A DNA stretch of 64,000 nucleotides. It comes from Zygnema cylindricum (lineage: Eukaryota > Streptophyta > Zygnematophyceae > Zygnematales > Zygnemataceae). Shown here one piece after another: positions 53,211 through 62,927 of this stretch; the stretch's first letter is position 1, and every line of letters starts with the position of its first letter. A program made the translations under genes and the position numbers. The DNA lies in assembly GCA_037447655.1 (NCBI GenBank), contig JBBHKE010003016.1, positions 1 through 64,000 of the forward strand, in the 5' to 3' direction. The notes below the pieces were generated by a model, which saw only the letters and a program-made list of their open reading frames with translations, was not told the DNA's origin and searched no databases.

Positions 53211-54290
53211 CACATGACCTAAAAACTCAATTTTCTCCTTCAAAAAGTCACATTTACTCCTCTTTGCGTACAACTTGTTTTCCCAAAGGACTTATAAGAC
53301 CGTTCGCAGGTTCTCCATATGATCTTCCAACGGCCTGCTATACACTAGGATGTTGTCTAAGAAGACTACGACGAAGGGGTCATAATATTGCCGAAAGATT
53401 GAATTCATCAAGTGCATAAAAGTCGCCCGCGCGTTGGTCAAACCAAATGGCACAACTAGGAATTGAAAGTGACCGTATCGAGTCTGAAATGTAGTTTTTT
53501 CCACATCTTCCTTGGCAATTCGAATTTGATGATAACCACTTCGTAAATCGATCTTCGAAAAATATTTGGCCCCTATTAACCGGTCTAATAATTCATCTAT
53601 CTTTGGTAGAGGGTACGTTTTTTTCACCGTCAACTTATTTAGCGCTCGATAGTCCACACACATACGTAACCCTCCATCCTTCTTATTCACGAAGAGGACG
53701 GGGGCTCCATAGAGTGACTTGCTCGGTTCGATTGCTCCGGCTTCGACCAACTGCGCATGTTGTTTTTTGAGTTCATCCAATTCGGTGTAACTCATCTTAT
53801 ACATTCGATTGGCCATGGGTAACGCCCCGGGAACAAGCTCTATCATGTGGTCTACTTCGCGCTTCAGAGGTAAATTTTCCGGGAGCTTCGGGGGAAAGAC
53901 ATCAACATACTCCTTGAGAAGCTTTCTCAAGACTTCCGGGACCTCTACGGAAGTCTTTTCGGTGTCATCACCTCCTTTCGAGTCGAAGTCGTGGTCTTTC
54001 TTACTCCATTCCTCCGAAATCCCCTCCTTCGTTTCCTCAATCGGTTGGACGACCGCCATACAAATTGTCTCCCCTTTGTTGAGTGCCATTTTTAGCTGTA
54101 AGGCCAAAAGTAGGCGTCCCTCTTCCGATCATTACCAGCCTTTCCTACCTTTATCTCGAACTCTTTTTCACCTTTCTTCACTCTCATGTTGCCACTTCTC
54201 CAATCGATCGTAGGGTTCCATTTTTGCAACCACGGTTTCCCCCAGATTATCTCATGGTCCCCAAGGGGTAATACATAAAGGTTGTCAAAC
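53211..54290 (-). pseudogene. chromovirus protease end and RT N-terminal part
   Basis: 54110-54290 reads a protease/linker (NLYVLPLGDHEIIWGKPWL, WNPTIDWRSG) over a shift. 53292-54107 (271 codons) is the [74 protein letters not shown] and [12 protein letters not shown]. The catalytic F-L-D-D core reads F-L-D-N, and the family's PFGLTNAPATF has Arg for Pro. After a stop, KLYAKRSKCDFLKEKIEFLGHVVS leads to the CTCAC junction. Confidence 0.9.
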
Positions 54291-54710
54291 CATTAGAACT
54301 TCCCAATTCCGATGCGTAACCTCGGAGTACGATGAGTAATCGCCCTTACAAGCCTTTCGGTGGAAGAGGAAGAGGAGGACAATCTGAGGGACCACGAAAG
54401 GGTCCGCAAAATGGAGTATGTTGTTTTTGCAAGAAATTCGGGCAATACATGACTGATTGCGCCCGAATGGCAAAGGTACAAATGAAGGATGGACAGGTGA
54501 ATTCTAGCCAAAAAGAGAGAAAAAATCTACTTGTGGCAACACAAGTTGGTGGAGATGAGTAGAAGACAATTGATGAGGAGTTTGAGGAGCTTCTCTTTGA
54601 TGAAGAACTTGAAAGAAAGAACATGGAGACAAAAATTCCAAGAAGGCAAAAGTTTGGCAAAAGAGGCATAATGAAAAACCAGAGGATGGGTATATCATTT
54701 ACTTAGGAGC
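54291..54710 (+). pseudogene. copia gag zinc-knuckle fragment
   Basis: Plus-strand MSNRPYKPFGGRGRGGQ...NGVCCFCKKFGQYMTDCARM (CCHC-like with His replaced by Gln), then an acidic DEEFEELLFDEELE region and remains of a protease start (MGISFT). It resembles the knuckle-to-protease part of copia E but is only ~400 bp and truncated on both sides. Confidence 0.78.
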
Positions 54711-55049
54711 ATACATGCTTATGGCTTTCTCCTTCCCTTTCTCTCCATCCATGATGATGGTTTTTCCATCGTCCTCTGCTTTCTCTAAGGCTCTAGACAC
54801 TCTTCTGCTCAGTCTTGATGCTCCTAGAAACTGAGCTCCTCAAAAACCTAGTAGGGCTACAATGCTCGTTGCAAAACACCTCACATATCTTGATAATATT
54901 CCCTAAAGTTGCTTTTCGACTAAGGCACTTCTCATTATAGTTTCCCAATACATAAACCCTTTTCCCTCGAAAATGGGCATTTGAGAGGGTGGGCCCATAA
55001 AAAAAAAAAGTGGGAGCTCCATAGCTCAACTTAAGTCTCTTGGATAACC
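54711..55049. other. unassigned
   Basis: No gene recognised; short minus-strand frame at 54793-55152 without motifs. Confidence 0.4.
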
Positions 55050-55620
55050 TTGATGCACTTTGGTTTGAAAAAAAATACAAGCCACCTAGGCAAAAAATAT
55101 TTCTGACCGACTTCACCCCAGTAAAGGTAAGACTCGTTTGAGTTTCCTGCAAAAAGAATCACTGAAAACGCTCACCTGAGCTGAATATTATGGTTGATCA
55201 AAGTCAACAAATATATACAAACGCTCTTTGGGAGAGAGGTACTAAGAAAACTTCCTAAGTTCTAAATTCCTACTTACAACCCCTATCTAGTGACCTATTT
55301 ACCAATCATAATATTGTAACGTACAATTCGTACAGGAGAAAGTACACTAGCTGCAGTACGATATTTGCGACTTTTGTACGACACCAATAAAATTGATGTA
55401 TCTTCCATGTCCGACACCATGGATTTGTTGTGTCTTCTTTTTTTGACCTTTGGAAACTTGCCACGTGTCAATCTGTCGGCTCTTTGGATGAGCCGCCAAA
55501 AGAGCCATTCCAATATGCCCGCGCCCACGCGGTTTGTCTGCTTATAATTTTCCAATCAATGTTGTCCGTTCAATTCCGGCAGCTTGCAGAATGTTCTTTG
55601 CGGCTTTTTGTACTTTTCCA
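55050..55620 (-). repeat. LTR fragment of family L, reverse orientation
   Basis: Shares GCAAAAAGAATCACTGAAAAC, GACTCGTTTGAG-type and CTCCTATCTA-type blocks with the reverse complement of 41000-41390, then diverges. No coding region is attached. Confidence 0.6.
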
Positions 55621-55782
55621 AATAGTGTGACGATAGAACGTTGCCATAAATAGTGCATCAAAGGAGCCTGTCGGGATTTTTTTATGTATTTTAGGTTGAA
55701 TTTTGAAATGTACATATCATGTGATTTTTCTTGAATTTTTGCTTGTTGTCCATCGTGACTCGTAGCTTGCTCGTCCTACAAG

Positions 55783-55848
55783 TCATTTTTTTTCTCTAGC
55801 TGAGAACCCACCTCGACAAGGTGGGTTCTCAACTACAGAGAAAAATGA
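55783..55848. repeat. 66-bp snap-back inverted repeat
   Basis: TGAGAACCCACCT (55801-55813), loop CGACA, AGGTGGGTTCTCA (55819-55831), with flanking imperfect arms TCATTTTT..CTCTAG and CTACAGAGAAAAATGA extending the stem to about 30 bp. No coding role visible. Confidence 0.9.
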
Positions 55849-56024
55849 ATCGAATGAATATCCGATGGTCATTGTTACCTCCCAGACCTTCGGAGAGTAT
55901 TGGCAAAATTCTCTATAATGTTGTTTCGATTACAAAAACAAAATAAGTGGTACGGTTTGATAAGGATATGCGCGGAAAATCTGTAAACTAGCCCATTTTT
56001 TGACTAAAGCAACGTCACCCTAAG

Positions 56025-56622
56025 GCATCTTTTCCATTAGGGTGTCCTAGTAGACGTAGAAAGACGTCTATTTGTAAGGTTTACTAGCAAGGTGTTCCAT
56101 TTGGTCGGGCCTGTAATCAACATTTCGCAATTATGATTTGTGCCGCTTAGGTTAGCGTTCAAATTTAAAAAATCTTGAAAAAATCTTCAAACGAAAAAAT
56201 TGATCGTAATATCTGTTCCTAGCGGAGGTAATTAGTGATTCGTACGAACAGTTAGCGACCAAAATTTAGCTTTGAAAATGGAAATCAAAAATTTTGAAAC
56301 AGAATGGCAAAAAGGCCCACCAAACTTTGAAGGTGGATGTTAAAAGGAGCGTGGAAAAATAATGTGGCAAAAGGCACATGGTCCGTATGACATGTACACA
56401 AGTAATCGCGTGTTGGTCATGGATATTTTTTTCTTTTTTTCGTGTACCAATGGTACATAACCATTGTGAAGCAACTCTCCTCGCAATGAGGGTTTCTCCA
56501 CACAGGACGATTTGCCCGATTGCTTTGCGAATCTTCGTGTGACAAAAAGAAAATTGGTACAAATTTGTACGAAAAAAGTACGGCGTCCATTAAACAACCC
56601 CACTTTTACTCTAATGGAAGAC
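56025..56622. mobile_element. possible MULE-like non-autonomous TIR element
   Basis: CACCCTAAG occurs at 56016-56024 and 56623-56631, a 9-bp direct repeat. The ends inside it are inverted (TCTTTTCCATTAGGGT and ACTCTAATGGAAGA). Nine base pairs is the Mutator-type duplication length. ~600-bp interior with no recognised gene. Confidence 0.5.
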
Positions 56623-56631
56623 CACCCTAAG

Positions 56632-57680
56632 TCCTTTAATTTCAAAAGATAGTCGAGCAAAATCAGTAAAATGTTTCGAAAGAAGAGTCCTAAGGTCCCA
56701 AAGATCTCCAAATCAAATAGTGTGAAATTATCAAGTGGGTCTGGGTGCGCATAGTAACGTTCTTTGGGAAAAAATAAGAAATAGACGTGCAAGGCAGGCG
56801 TAAAAATAAAGTTTACCCATATTTTATTTTTGTTCTTCGGGTCGTTTTTTTCTTTTAGTTTATCGTAACTACTGTACGGTACACATTGTATCACTACTTG
56901 TGTTTACACTAATAGTGATACCCAATGTACATGTCGAATTGTGAATGGCCAAAATATGGACCTGCCTCACGTACTGGGTCCATCAATCGAGTCATTTTCC
57001 AAATCCAGCAACTAACGGTATGTCCCAATGTGCATAAGTAAGGGTTTTTCTCTGTCGTTTTCCTGTAAAACTTAGCGTCGTACTGGCTAAGTCGCAACCG
57101 TACAAAGGAATCCCAAATTTGTACAGTACAATTTGAGTCATCCTCGAACTTATGATGCAGGAAAATTTGTCGTGTTCTGTTTTTTAACCCAACGGCCACG
57201 ACAAAAAACCTCAACTTCAAACTTTTCTTTAAAACACATCGGCAATGTGTTTTAAAACTAGGTATTTTCGATAAACAAATAGGAACATATATTCACACGT
57301 GCCTTAATTTTTGAAAATTTTCATACGATTTCCAATACAAATGAAAGTGTTGAATTCGCTATGTTTTGTCCATTAGCGTCCAATATGACGAAAAAAAGTA
57401 CACAATTTGTTTAGTTATGTCTGTTTTCATCAAGTACGGATTTTTTTTTCGCATGGGTCTTGAATTCTGATGCCATTTCACATCGAGCGGACAAGCGACG
57501 CAAAGGCAAAGCGCATCTTTTTCAACTGTGAAACGGCACAGGCTGGAAGGTGGTACGTCTACAATGTCACGATAAGGCATGCGACGTCACAAGCAGTTCC
57601 AAAAAAACACAGAAAAACGTGCGACAACACAGATTGTAGACGTTGACAACCAACACAAGTAGTGTTGGGTATCTAGGGGC
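56632..57680. other. unassigned intergenic stretch
   Basis: No gene recognised. Frames such as 56909-57220 minus show no motif. The last bases before copia C read TAGTGTTGGGTATC, matching the inverse of the ends near 29500, so copia C may have landed in another transposon's terminus. Confidence 0.45.
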
Positions 57681-58346
57681 TGTTGTTTTGGAAACCTTAA
57701 GTTCTCTCTATATCTTGCTGCTATGTTGCCATGCTGCGCTTAGTTTGACATCGCAGCTAGAAACCTTGAGCACTCTACACTTGTTGCTGTGCTGCTATGG
57801 TGCTCTGATCCGACATCGCAGCTGCGCTGCTCTAATATCACAGCTGCGTTGACAGATCATAGCAGTCATAGCAGTCATAGCAGCTATAGCAGTCTGCGCA
57901 AGAAAGGTGTTCTGAATAGGAGTCAGTTTGTGTGAAGATAAATTGACGGGGACATGATTTAGTGAGTATGTAACTCGAAAGGGAGTACACAGATTCGGTG
58001 CACTTTAGGCACACGTGTCGGTCCGTGAGAAAGTCAAGTTTGGTTGTTCTAGAAGAAAAGATATAGTTACATTTGAGGACAAAATTTATACGTGGAGGTT
58101 CATCTTTGGTGATGAAAGAATACGTGGAAAGCGGACGAAGTCCGCCGTCATTTTTGGAAGAGGAGTATTGACTGTACCGTCATTTCAGCGGACGAACTTT
58201 AACCGCGTACTATTTCATTTCTAGCAACTGTCTGATTGGTGGAAATAATTATGTGCATTCGATGGTGGGATTTTTGTTAATGAAGAGTAGTGTACCATTT
58301 GACCACGCTAGTTGTAGTACGGTGTGATCAACCGTAGGCTCACTTG

Positions 58347-58354
58347 TATATATA
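58347..58354 (+). promoter_or_regulatory. TATA box in copia C LTR
   Basis: TATATATA followed by AGGACTTAG, conserved at the equivalent site of the 3' LTR (about 63593-63600). Transcription would be expected to start about 30 bp downstream. Confidence 0.6.
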
Positions 58355-58395
58355 GGACTTAGATTACTTTAGGAAAAGTAAGATTGTTGTGTAAG

Positions 58396-58416
58396 AAAAA
58401 CTGCGAAGCAGTTTTT
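58396..58416 (+). other. hairpin in predicted R/U5 of copia C LTR
   Basis: AAAAACTGC, loop GAA, GCAGTTTTT: a perfect 9-bp stem ~40 bp after the TATA box, present unchanged in the 3' LTR at 63643-63663. It would lie near the 5' end of the transcript. Confidence 0.75.
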
Positions 58417-58613
58417 CGGTGTGTTTGAATTATAAGATCATTGTGATCTTTTGGCAGAACTTTGTGAAATCCTGCATGTGGGTTCTTTGATGTATATTTT
58501 ATATTGTAGAAAATTTGCAGGCTTTGCGTGTGTCTGGTTTGTTTGGGGCTTCATTGTGAAGTTGGTTGTTTGTGGGATTTCGTGAGAGTTTCCTCTTTGC
58601 ACAATTGATTATC

Positions 58614-58772
58614 ATGGCAATTGCCGGTGCTTCTTCATCTTCTTCAGTGGCACCAGCTGCCTCAAATCAACAGGTTATGGGCCCACCCTCACGGATCCCG
58701 GTGTTTAATGGGCAAAATTATCTTTATTGGGCGGATTTGACTAAGTCTTATTTGAAACAAGTGAAATTATAG
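58614..58772 (+). pseudogene. copia C gag N-terminus, ended by TAG
   Basis: ATG at 58614 (MAIAGASSSSSVAPAASNQQ) is preferred over the upstream Met at 58566 because sister gags start with a short Ser/Thr/Ala-rich leader. PPSRIPVFNGQNYLYWADL follows. TAG at 58770-58772 interrupts the frame, which continues in phase. Confidence 0.88.
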
Positions 58773-58775
58773 TAT

Positions 58776-61700
58776 GTGATTTCGGGTATTCTTCCGGATA
58801 CGGATCCGGAGTTTGGAAAGAAAAGTGAAGATGCATTGCATGTGTTGAAGTTACTTTTGTCAGAAGATCTTAACATGACATATATCAATATTTCTACGGC
58901 ATCTAAAATATGGAAGGCCTTGAGTGAATCTTATGTCTTAGCTAGTGAGCAGAATGAGGTTGTTACTGCTGGAAAAATTTGGGACTATAAATATACTGGG
59001 GGTGACATGAACTCATATTGTAATGGCTTGAAACTTCTATTATCGGAGAATGCATGTTCCGGGGGGAGTTTTCCTCCTTATCATCAAGCTATGATTCTAA
59101 TGAGAGGGCTTCCTACTGAATATAGAGGAGCAGTGGAGCAGCTAAGATGGTTAGAGAAGAGTAAATGGAATATAGCAGTCGCTCAGGCTTATATCCTAGA
59201 CGAAGAGGCAACTCAGATAGCATTAAATGGTGGTCAATCAGTGGTTGCTAACAATGCACAGACATATAAGCCAATTGGTTTTTCTGGAAACAGAAACTTT
59301 ACCCCCAATCCGAATTATAGGCAATATGATAGGTGTGTCTATTGCTTTGGTCAAGGTCATGTTTTCCGGCTGTGTCCGGCATTTATAAAAGCGTGTGAAA
59401 CAGGAATTTATTGTACGGGAGAGAGGGTGCGATCGGAGGATTCATCACCAAAATTTCCGACATCAAAACTGCCGATTAAAAATGCGGCATTCCTTGCATT
59501 TGATGAGACGTCACAAGATGAACGACCGGAAGAAAAGAAAGATGTGGTCAGATTTCCGCAATCGGATGATGACGAGTTCTTTGCTCTTGCAAAAGATCTC
59601 ATGGAGGGACCTCGAGAGAACGGATGGATTATGGACTCCGGATGCTCCTCCCGCATGTGCGGCAACCGGGCTTATTTCAAAACGCTTACTCCAATTCCCA
59701 CTCGTCGCATTTATTACGCGGATGACAGCGGTGTGGAGGCTACGACAAAGGGAAGCGTGGAGTTAGCATGTGACATCAATGATCAGATTGTAAAGAGAAC
59801 CTTGCATGATGTTCTCTATATCCCAAAGTTTACAAAAAAATTGTTTTCCACTTCGGTAGCAGAAATGAAAGGTTTTGAAATTTTACAAAAGAATGGGAAA
59901 AAGGTAGTAAGCAAAGATGGGAAGGTAGCTTTGGTAGGAACTACAGGCCCAAACTTGTTGTACCGTATGGACTTGGCTAATAAAATTGACTTTGCATACT
60001 CTAGTGTCCTTCCGGAAAATGTTTTGTGGCATAAGAGGCTCGGTCATGTTCATCATGAAAGGCTTGATAAAATGGTAAAGCAAAATATGATAAATGGTGT
60101 TGAATTAGGAGAAATAGATTCCCATGTATGTGATGGATGTGCTTTGGGAAAACTTCATAAGCTGCCACTACCTCAGACAGCGGATAACCGGACAACGGAT
60201 TTGCTGCAAATTATTCATTCGGATGTATGGGGGCCATCAAAAGTTCCTTCACTCAGTGGCAACCGGTTTTTGGTCACTTTTACGGATGACTTCTCAAGAT
60301 ATAGCAAGGTTTACTTTATGAAAGAAAAGAGTGAAGTGCTCACTCACTTCAAGCATTTTCGGGTATGGGCCAAAAAACTTCATGGGAAACCGATCCTTTC
60401 CCTTCAATCCGACAACGGAGGGGAATATATTTCTCATGTATTTTCTGAATACTTAAAAGACAATGGCATTTCTCGGCAATTTACAATTCCTTATACTCCG
60501 GAACAGAATGGAGTATCCGAAAGACTGAACCGAACTCTAACAGAAAGTGCAAAATCTATGTTACTAGATAAAGGAATAGATTTCAAATTTTGGGGTGAAG
60601 CTTTCTCGTGTGCGTCGTATATTAGAAATAGAATAGAGACTAAAGCAGTAAAAGGGAACACACCATATGAAGTGTGGACCGGAAGAAAACCGAATGTTAG
60701 TCACTTCCGAGTTTTTGGGAGGAAATGTTTTATTTTGGATAATCTCCCTATTTCTAAGCTTAGTCCAAAATCGGTTATAGGAATTTTTATGGGTTATGAT
60801 GATGAATCCGTGGGCTATAGAGTATTTAATAGGGATAGGAATACTTTTCAGACTGCTAGAAATATTCAGGTTAAAGAAGAGAGCAGATCGGTAGATGTTT
60901 TTGGTATGACAGATTTTGAAAAAGATTCCAAAATCAAAGAATATGTTATTTTTGAAAGTGTTCCTCTCGCTTCTTCTAGTCCCACTTTGGACCCTCCGGC
61001 TGGTCCCCTTGTGGAGAATCATCCTCCTCCTCCACCACCTCCTCCTCGGCGGCAACCTACGGATCCAACAATTCCAGCCTCAGATTTTCCGGGGGGGAAA
61101 AGGCAAAGCAGCAGGCTGCGACATTGCGAAGCTGCGCTATTTTCTGTCGGATCAGTGGATCTGACTGAAAACTGCGACGCTGCGAAACTGCGAAGCTGCG
61201 ATGCTGCGAAGCTGCAAAGTTGCAACGCTGCGAAGCTGCAAAGCTGCGACGCTGCGAAGCTGCAAAGCTGCGACGTTGCGAAATTGCGAAGCTGCAAAAC
61301 TGCTCTATTATCTGCCAGCATGATGGAACCGGTCACAATACAAGAAGCCTTTTCAGCTTTGAAAAAAGATCAATGGATCGCTGCGGCTAACGATGAAATG
61401 CGATCGATAATGGAGGCTCAAACTTGGGAGCTTGTGGAGCTTCCACCAGACCGAAAAGCCATCGGCTGTAAGTGGGTCTTTAAAGTAAAGCTGAATCCAT
61501 ATAACTCTATTGAAAGATATAAGGCTAGGCTTGTTGCTAAAGGCTATAGTCAGAAGGAGGGAATTGACTATGAAGAGACTTTTTCTCCGGTTTTCCGATT
61601 TCCAACTGTTAGAATTTTGTTATCCTTAGCGGCCATTGAGAATATGGAACTACATCAAATGGATGTTAAGACAGCTTTCTTGCATGGAGATTTAGAGGAA

Positions 61701-62414
61701 GTAATTTATATGAAGCAGCATGAAAGGTATGAAGAGACTGGAAAAGAAAATTTGGTCTGTAAACTGTTGAAATCCCTGTTTGGTTTGAAGCAGGCTCCAC
61801 GTCACTGGAACCTAAAACTAGATGAGTTTCTTACCAGTCTAGGATTCGTCAGGGTTAGCTCAGATCACTCAGTCTATGTTATGGAAGGGAAAGATGGGAT
61901 TATGTACATTGCGGTATATGTAGATGATTTGCTGTTGTTAAGCAAGTCCTTAAATGAAATTAACAAAATAAAGGCAGCCTTAAATTCAAGATTTGAGATG
62001 AAAGACTTAGGTGAGGCAAAGTATATTCTTCGAATTCAAGTAGAAAGGGATAGAGATAGGAGAACAATCCATCTAACGCAACGTGAAGCGATAGGAAATG
62101 TGCCTGAAAAGTTTGGCATGGCTGAGGCAAACGGAAGTGCCACTCCCATGGAATTTAAGCAGAAAGTGGAAGGCATGGAGACCGATGGAGGAATCATTTT
62201 TGACGATACCTTGGAGTCAGGGGAGGCAGATTTTATGGCCACCATTCCATACCGACAGATTGTTGGTAGCCTAATTTCCTTCATGAACTACACAAGGCCG
62301 GATATTGCGGCAGCAGTTGGCGCTTTGAGTCGAAGTTTGCAGAATCCAAGGAAAAACAGATTGGGAGGCCGCAAAGAGGGTTCTTCGGTACCTTGTAGGA
62401 ACACGGAATCTTAG
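58776..62414 (+). CDS. copia gag-pol polyprotein, 1212 open codons
   Basis: In phase with the gag start, missing only the first ~53 residues. Order by residue: gag GKIWDYKYTGGDMNSYC (67-82) and LMRGLP; CCHC knuckle C187-C190-H195-C200; protease GWIMDSGCSSRMC (DSG about 287); WHKRLGHVHHERL and the CxxC of CDGCALGKLH (GAG-pre-integrase, 415-460); integrase HSDVWGP (480), QSDNGGEY (544), NGVSERLNRT (580) giving DDE; a proline-rich linker with a CDAAKLQS tandem repeat (about 798-842); RT from WELVELPPDRK (883) through [22 protein letters not shown] and YVDD (1046) to GSLISFMNYTRPDIAAAVGA. A shift near codon 1193 sends it into a wrong frame and stop. All catalytic motifs seen are intact. Confidence 0.95.
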   Translation: MISGILPDTDPEFGKKSEDALHVLKLLLSEDLNMTYINISTASKIWKALSESYVLASEQNEVVTAGKIWDYKYTGGDMNSYCNGLKLLLSENACSGGSFPPYHQAMILMRGLPTEYRGAVEQLRWLEKSKWNIAVAQAYILDEEATQIALNGGQSVVANNAQTYKPIGFSGNRNFTPNPNYRQYDRCVYCFGQGHVFRLCPAFIKACETGIYCTGERVRSEDSSPKFPTSKLPIKNAAFLAFDETSQDERPEEKKDVVRFPQSDDDEFFALAKDLMEGPRENGWIMDSGCSSRMCGNRAYFKTLTPIPTRRIYYADDSGVEATTKGSVELACDINDQIVKRTLHDVLYIPKFTKKLFSTSVAEMKGFEILQKNGKKVVSKDGKVALVGTTGPNLLYRMDLANKIDFAYSSVLPENVLWHKRLGHVHHERLDKMVKQNMINGVELGEIDSHVCDGCALGKLHKLPLPQTADNRTTDLLQIIHSDVWGPSKVPSLSGNRFLVTFTDDFSRYSKVYFMKEKSEVLTHFKHFRVWAKKLHGKPILSLQSDNGGEYISHVFSEYLKDNGISRQFTIPYTPEQNGVSERLNRTLTESAKSMLLDKGIDFKFWGEAFSCASYIRNRIETKAVKGNTPYEVWTGRKPNVSHFRVFGRKCFILDNLPISKLSPKSVIGIFMGYDDESVGYRVFNRDRNTFQTARNIQVKEESRSVDVFGMTDFEKDSKIKEYVIFESVPLASSSPTLDPPAGPLVENHPPPPPPPPRRQPTDPTIPASDFPGGKRQSSRLRHCEAALFSVGSVDLTENCDAAKLRSCDAAKLQSCNAAKLQSCDAAKLQSCDVAKLRSCKTALLSASMMEPVTIQEAFSALKKDQWIAAANDEMRSIMEAQTWELVELPPDRKAIGCKWVFKVKLNPYNSIERYKARLVAKGYSQKEGIDYEETFSPVFRFPTVRILLSLAAIENMELHQMDVKTAFLHGDLEEVIYMKQHERYEETGKENLVCKLLKSLFGLKQAPRHWNLKLDEFLTSLGFVRVSSDHSVYVMEGKDGIMYIAVYVDDLLLLSKSLNEINKIKAALNSRFEMKDLGEAKYILRIQVERDRDRRTIHLTQREAIGNVPEKFGMAEANGSATPMEFKQKVEGMETDGGIIFDDTLESGEADFMATIPYRQIVGSLISFMNYTRPDIAAAVGALSRSLQNPRKNRLGGRKEGSSVPCRNTES
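61170..61305 (+). repeat. 24-bp in-frame tandem repeat in copia C pol
   Basis: Five units of GCTGCGAYGCTGCGAAGCTG-type sequence encoding S-C-D-A-A-K-L-Q/R, between integrase and RT. Length is a multiple of three, so the polyprotein frame is preserved. Sister copies B and E lack it. Confidence 0.92.
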
Positions 62415-62904
62415 ACTTGCTCTCGGTGGAGATGAAGTCAAAATTCAGACATAGAGCGATGCTAGCTATGGAGACATGCCAAGCCGCCGTTCCACCACTG
62501 GATTCATTTTGAAGATTGGAACTGGAACATGCTGCTGGAGCAGCAAGCTTCAAAAGGTAACAGCTCAGTCTACAATGGAGGCTGAATATATGGCAGCAAG
62601 CTCAGCTGTCAAGGAGTTACTATGGGTGAAGTCGCTCCTCCAAGAACTTCATTTTATGCTATCCGGACCTCAAATAGTGTGGTGTGACAACCAAGCAGCT
62701 ATTGCGATTGCATCCAACCCGAGTCATCACTTCAAAAGCAAGCACATTGACATCAAGCTGCATTTTGTAGGAGAGAAGGTAATGAACAGAATTTTAAAGC
62801 TAAGTCATCTTCCGGATGAGAAGATGGTAGCAGATATGATGACTAAGTCTTTACCTGCACCTAAGTTGAAATTCTGTAGAGAGGAATGTGGACTCAGTGG
62901 CTGA
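62355..62904 (+). pseudogene. copia C RNase H, frameshifted
   Basis: After the shift the new frame reads WEAAKRVLRYLVGTRNLRLAL, then TAG (62450-62452) where sister copies have Trp in TWSDASYGD, then 62476-62904: RRSTTGFILKIG, STMEAEYMAASSAVKELLW, VWCDNQAAIAIASNPSHHF, KHIDIKLHFV and ADMMTKSLPAPKLKFC. Catalytic acidic residues appear kept. Confidence 0.92.
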
Positions 62905-62927
62905 GAGAGTCTAAAGGTTTTGGGGAG

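Larger units (their letters stand above)
41490..54290 (-). mobile_element. Ty3/gypsy chromovirus, 5' truncated, split by nested insertions
   Basis: Minus-strand order from the right: protease end (54110-54290), RT (53211-54107), [insertion 46017-53205], RT end/RNase H (45140-46016), integrase (44292-45137), chromodomain (43818-44270), an extra frame (42350-43455), polypurine tract and 3' LTR (41490-41987). The CTCAC duplication shows where the insertion split the RT frame. Gag and the 5' LTR are missing at about 54290, where a copia fragment on the other strand abuts. Confidence 0.88.
57681..58519 (+). repeat. 5' LTR of copia C
   Basis: TGTTGTTTTGG...AAATTTGCA. It contains GCTGCG-rich repeats and GTCATAGCAG repeats (57850-57890), and a TATA box. 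It would drive transcription of the element. Confidence 0.9.
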
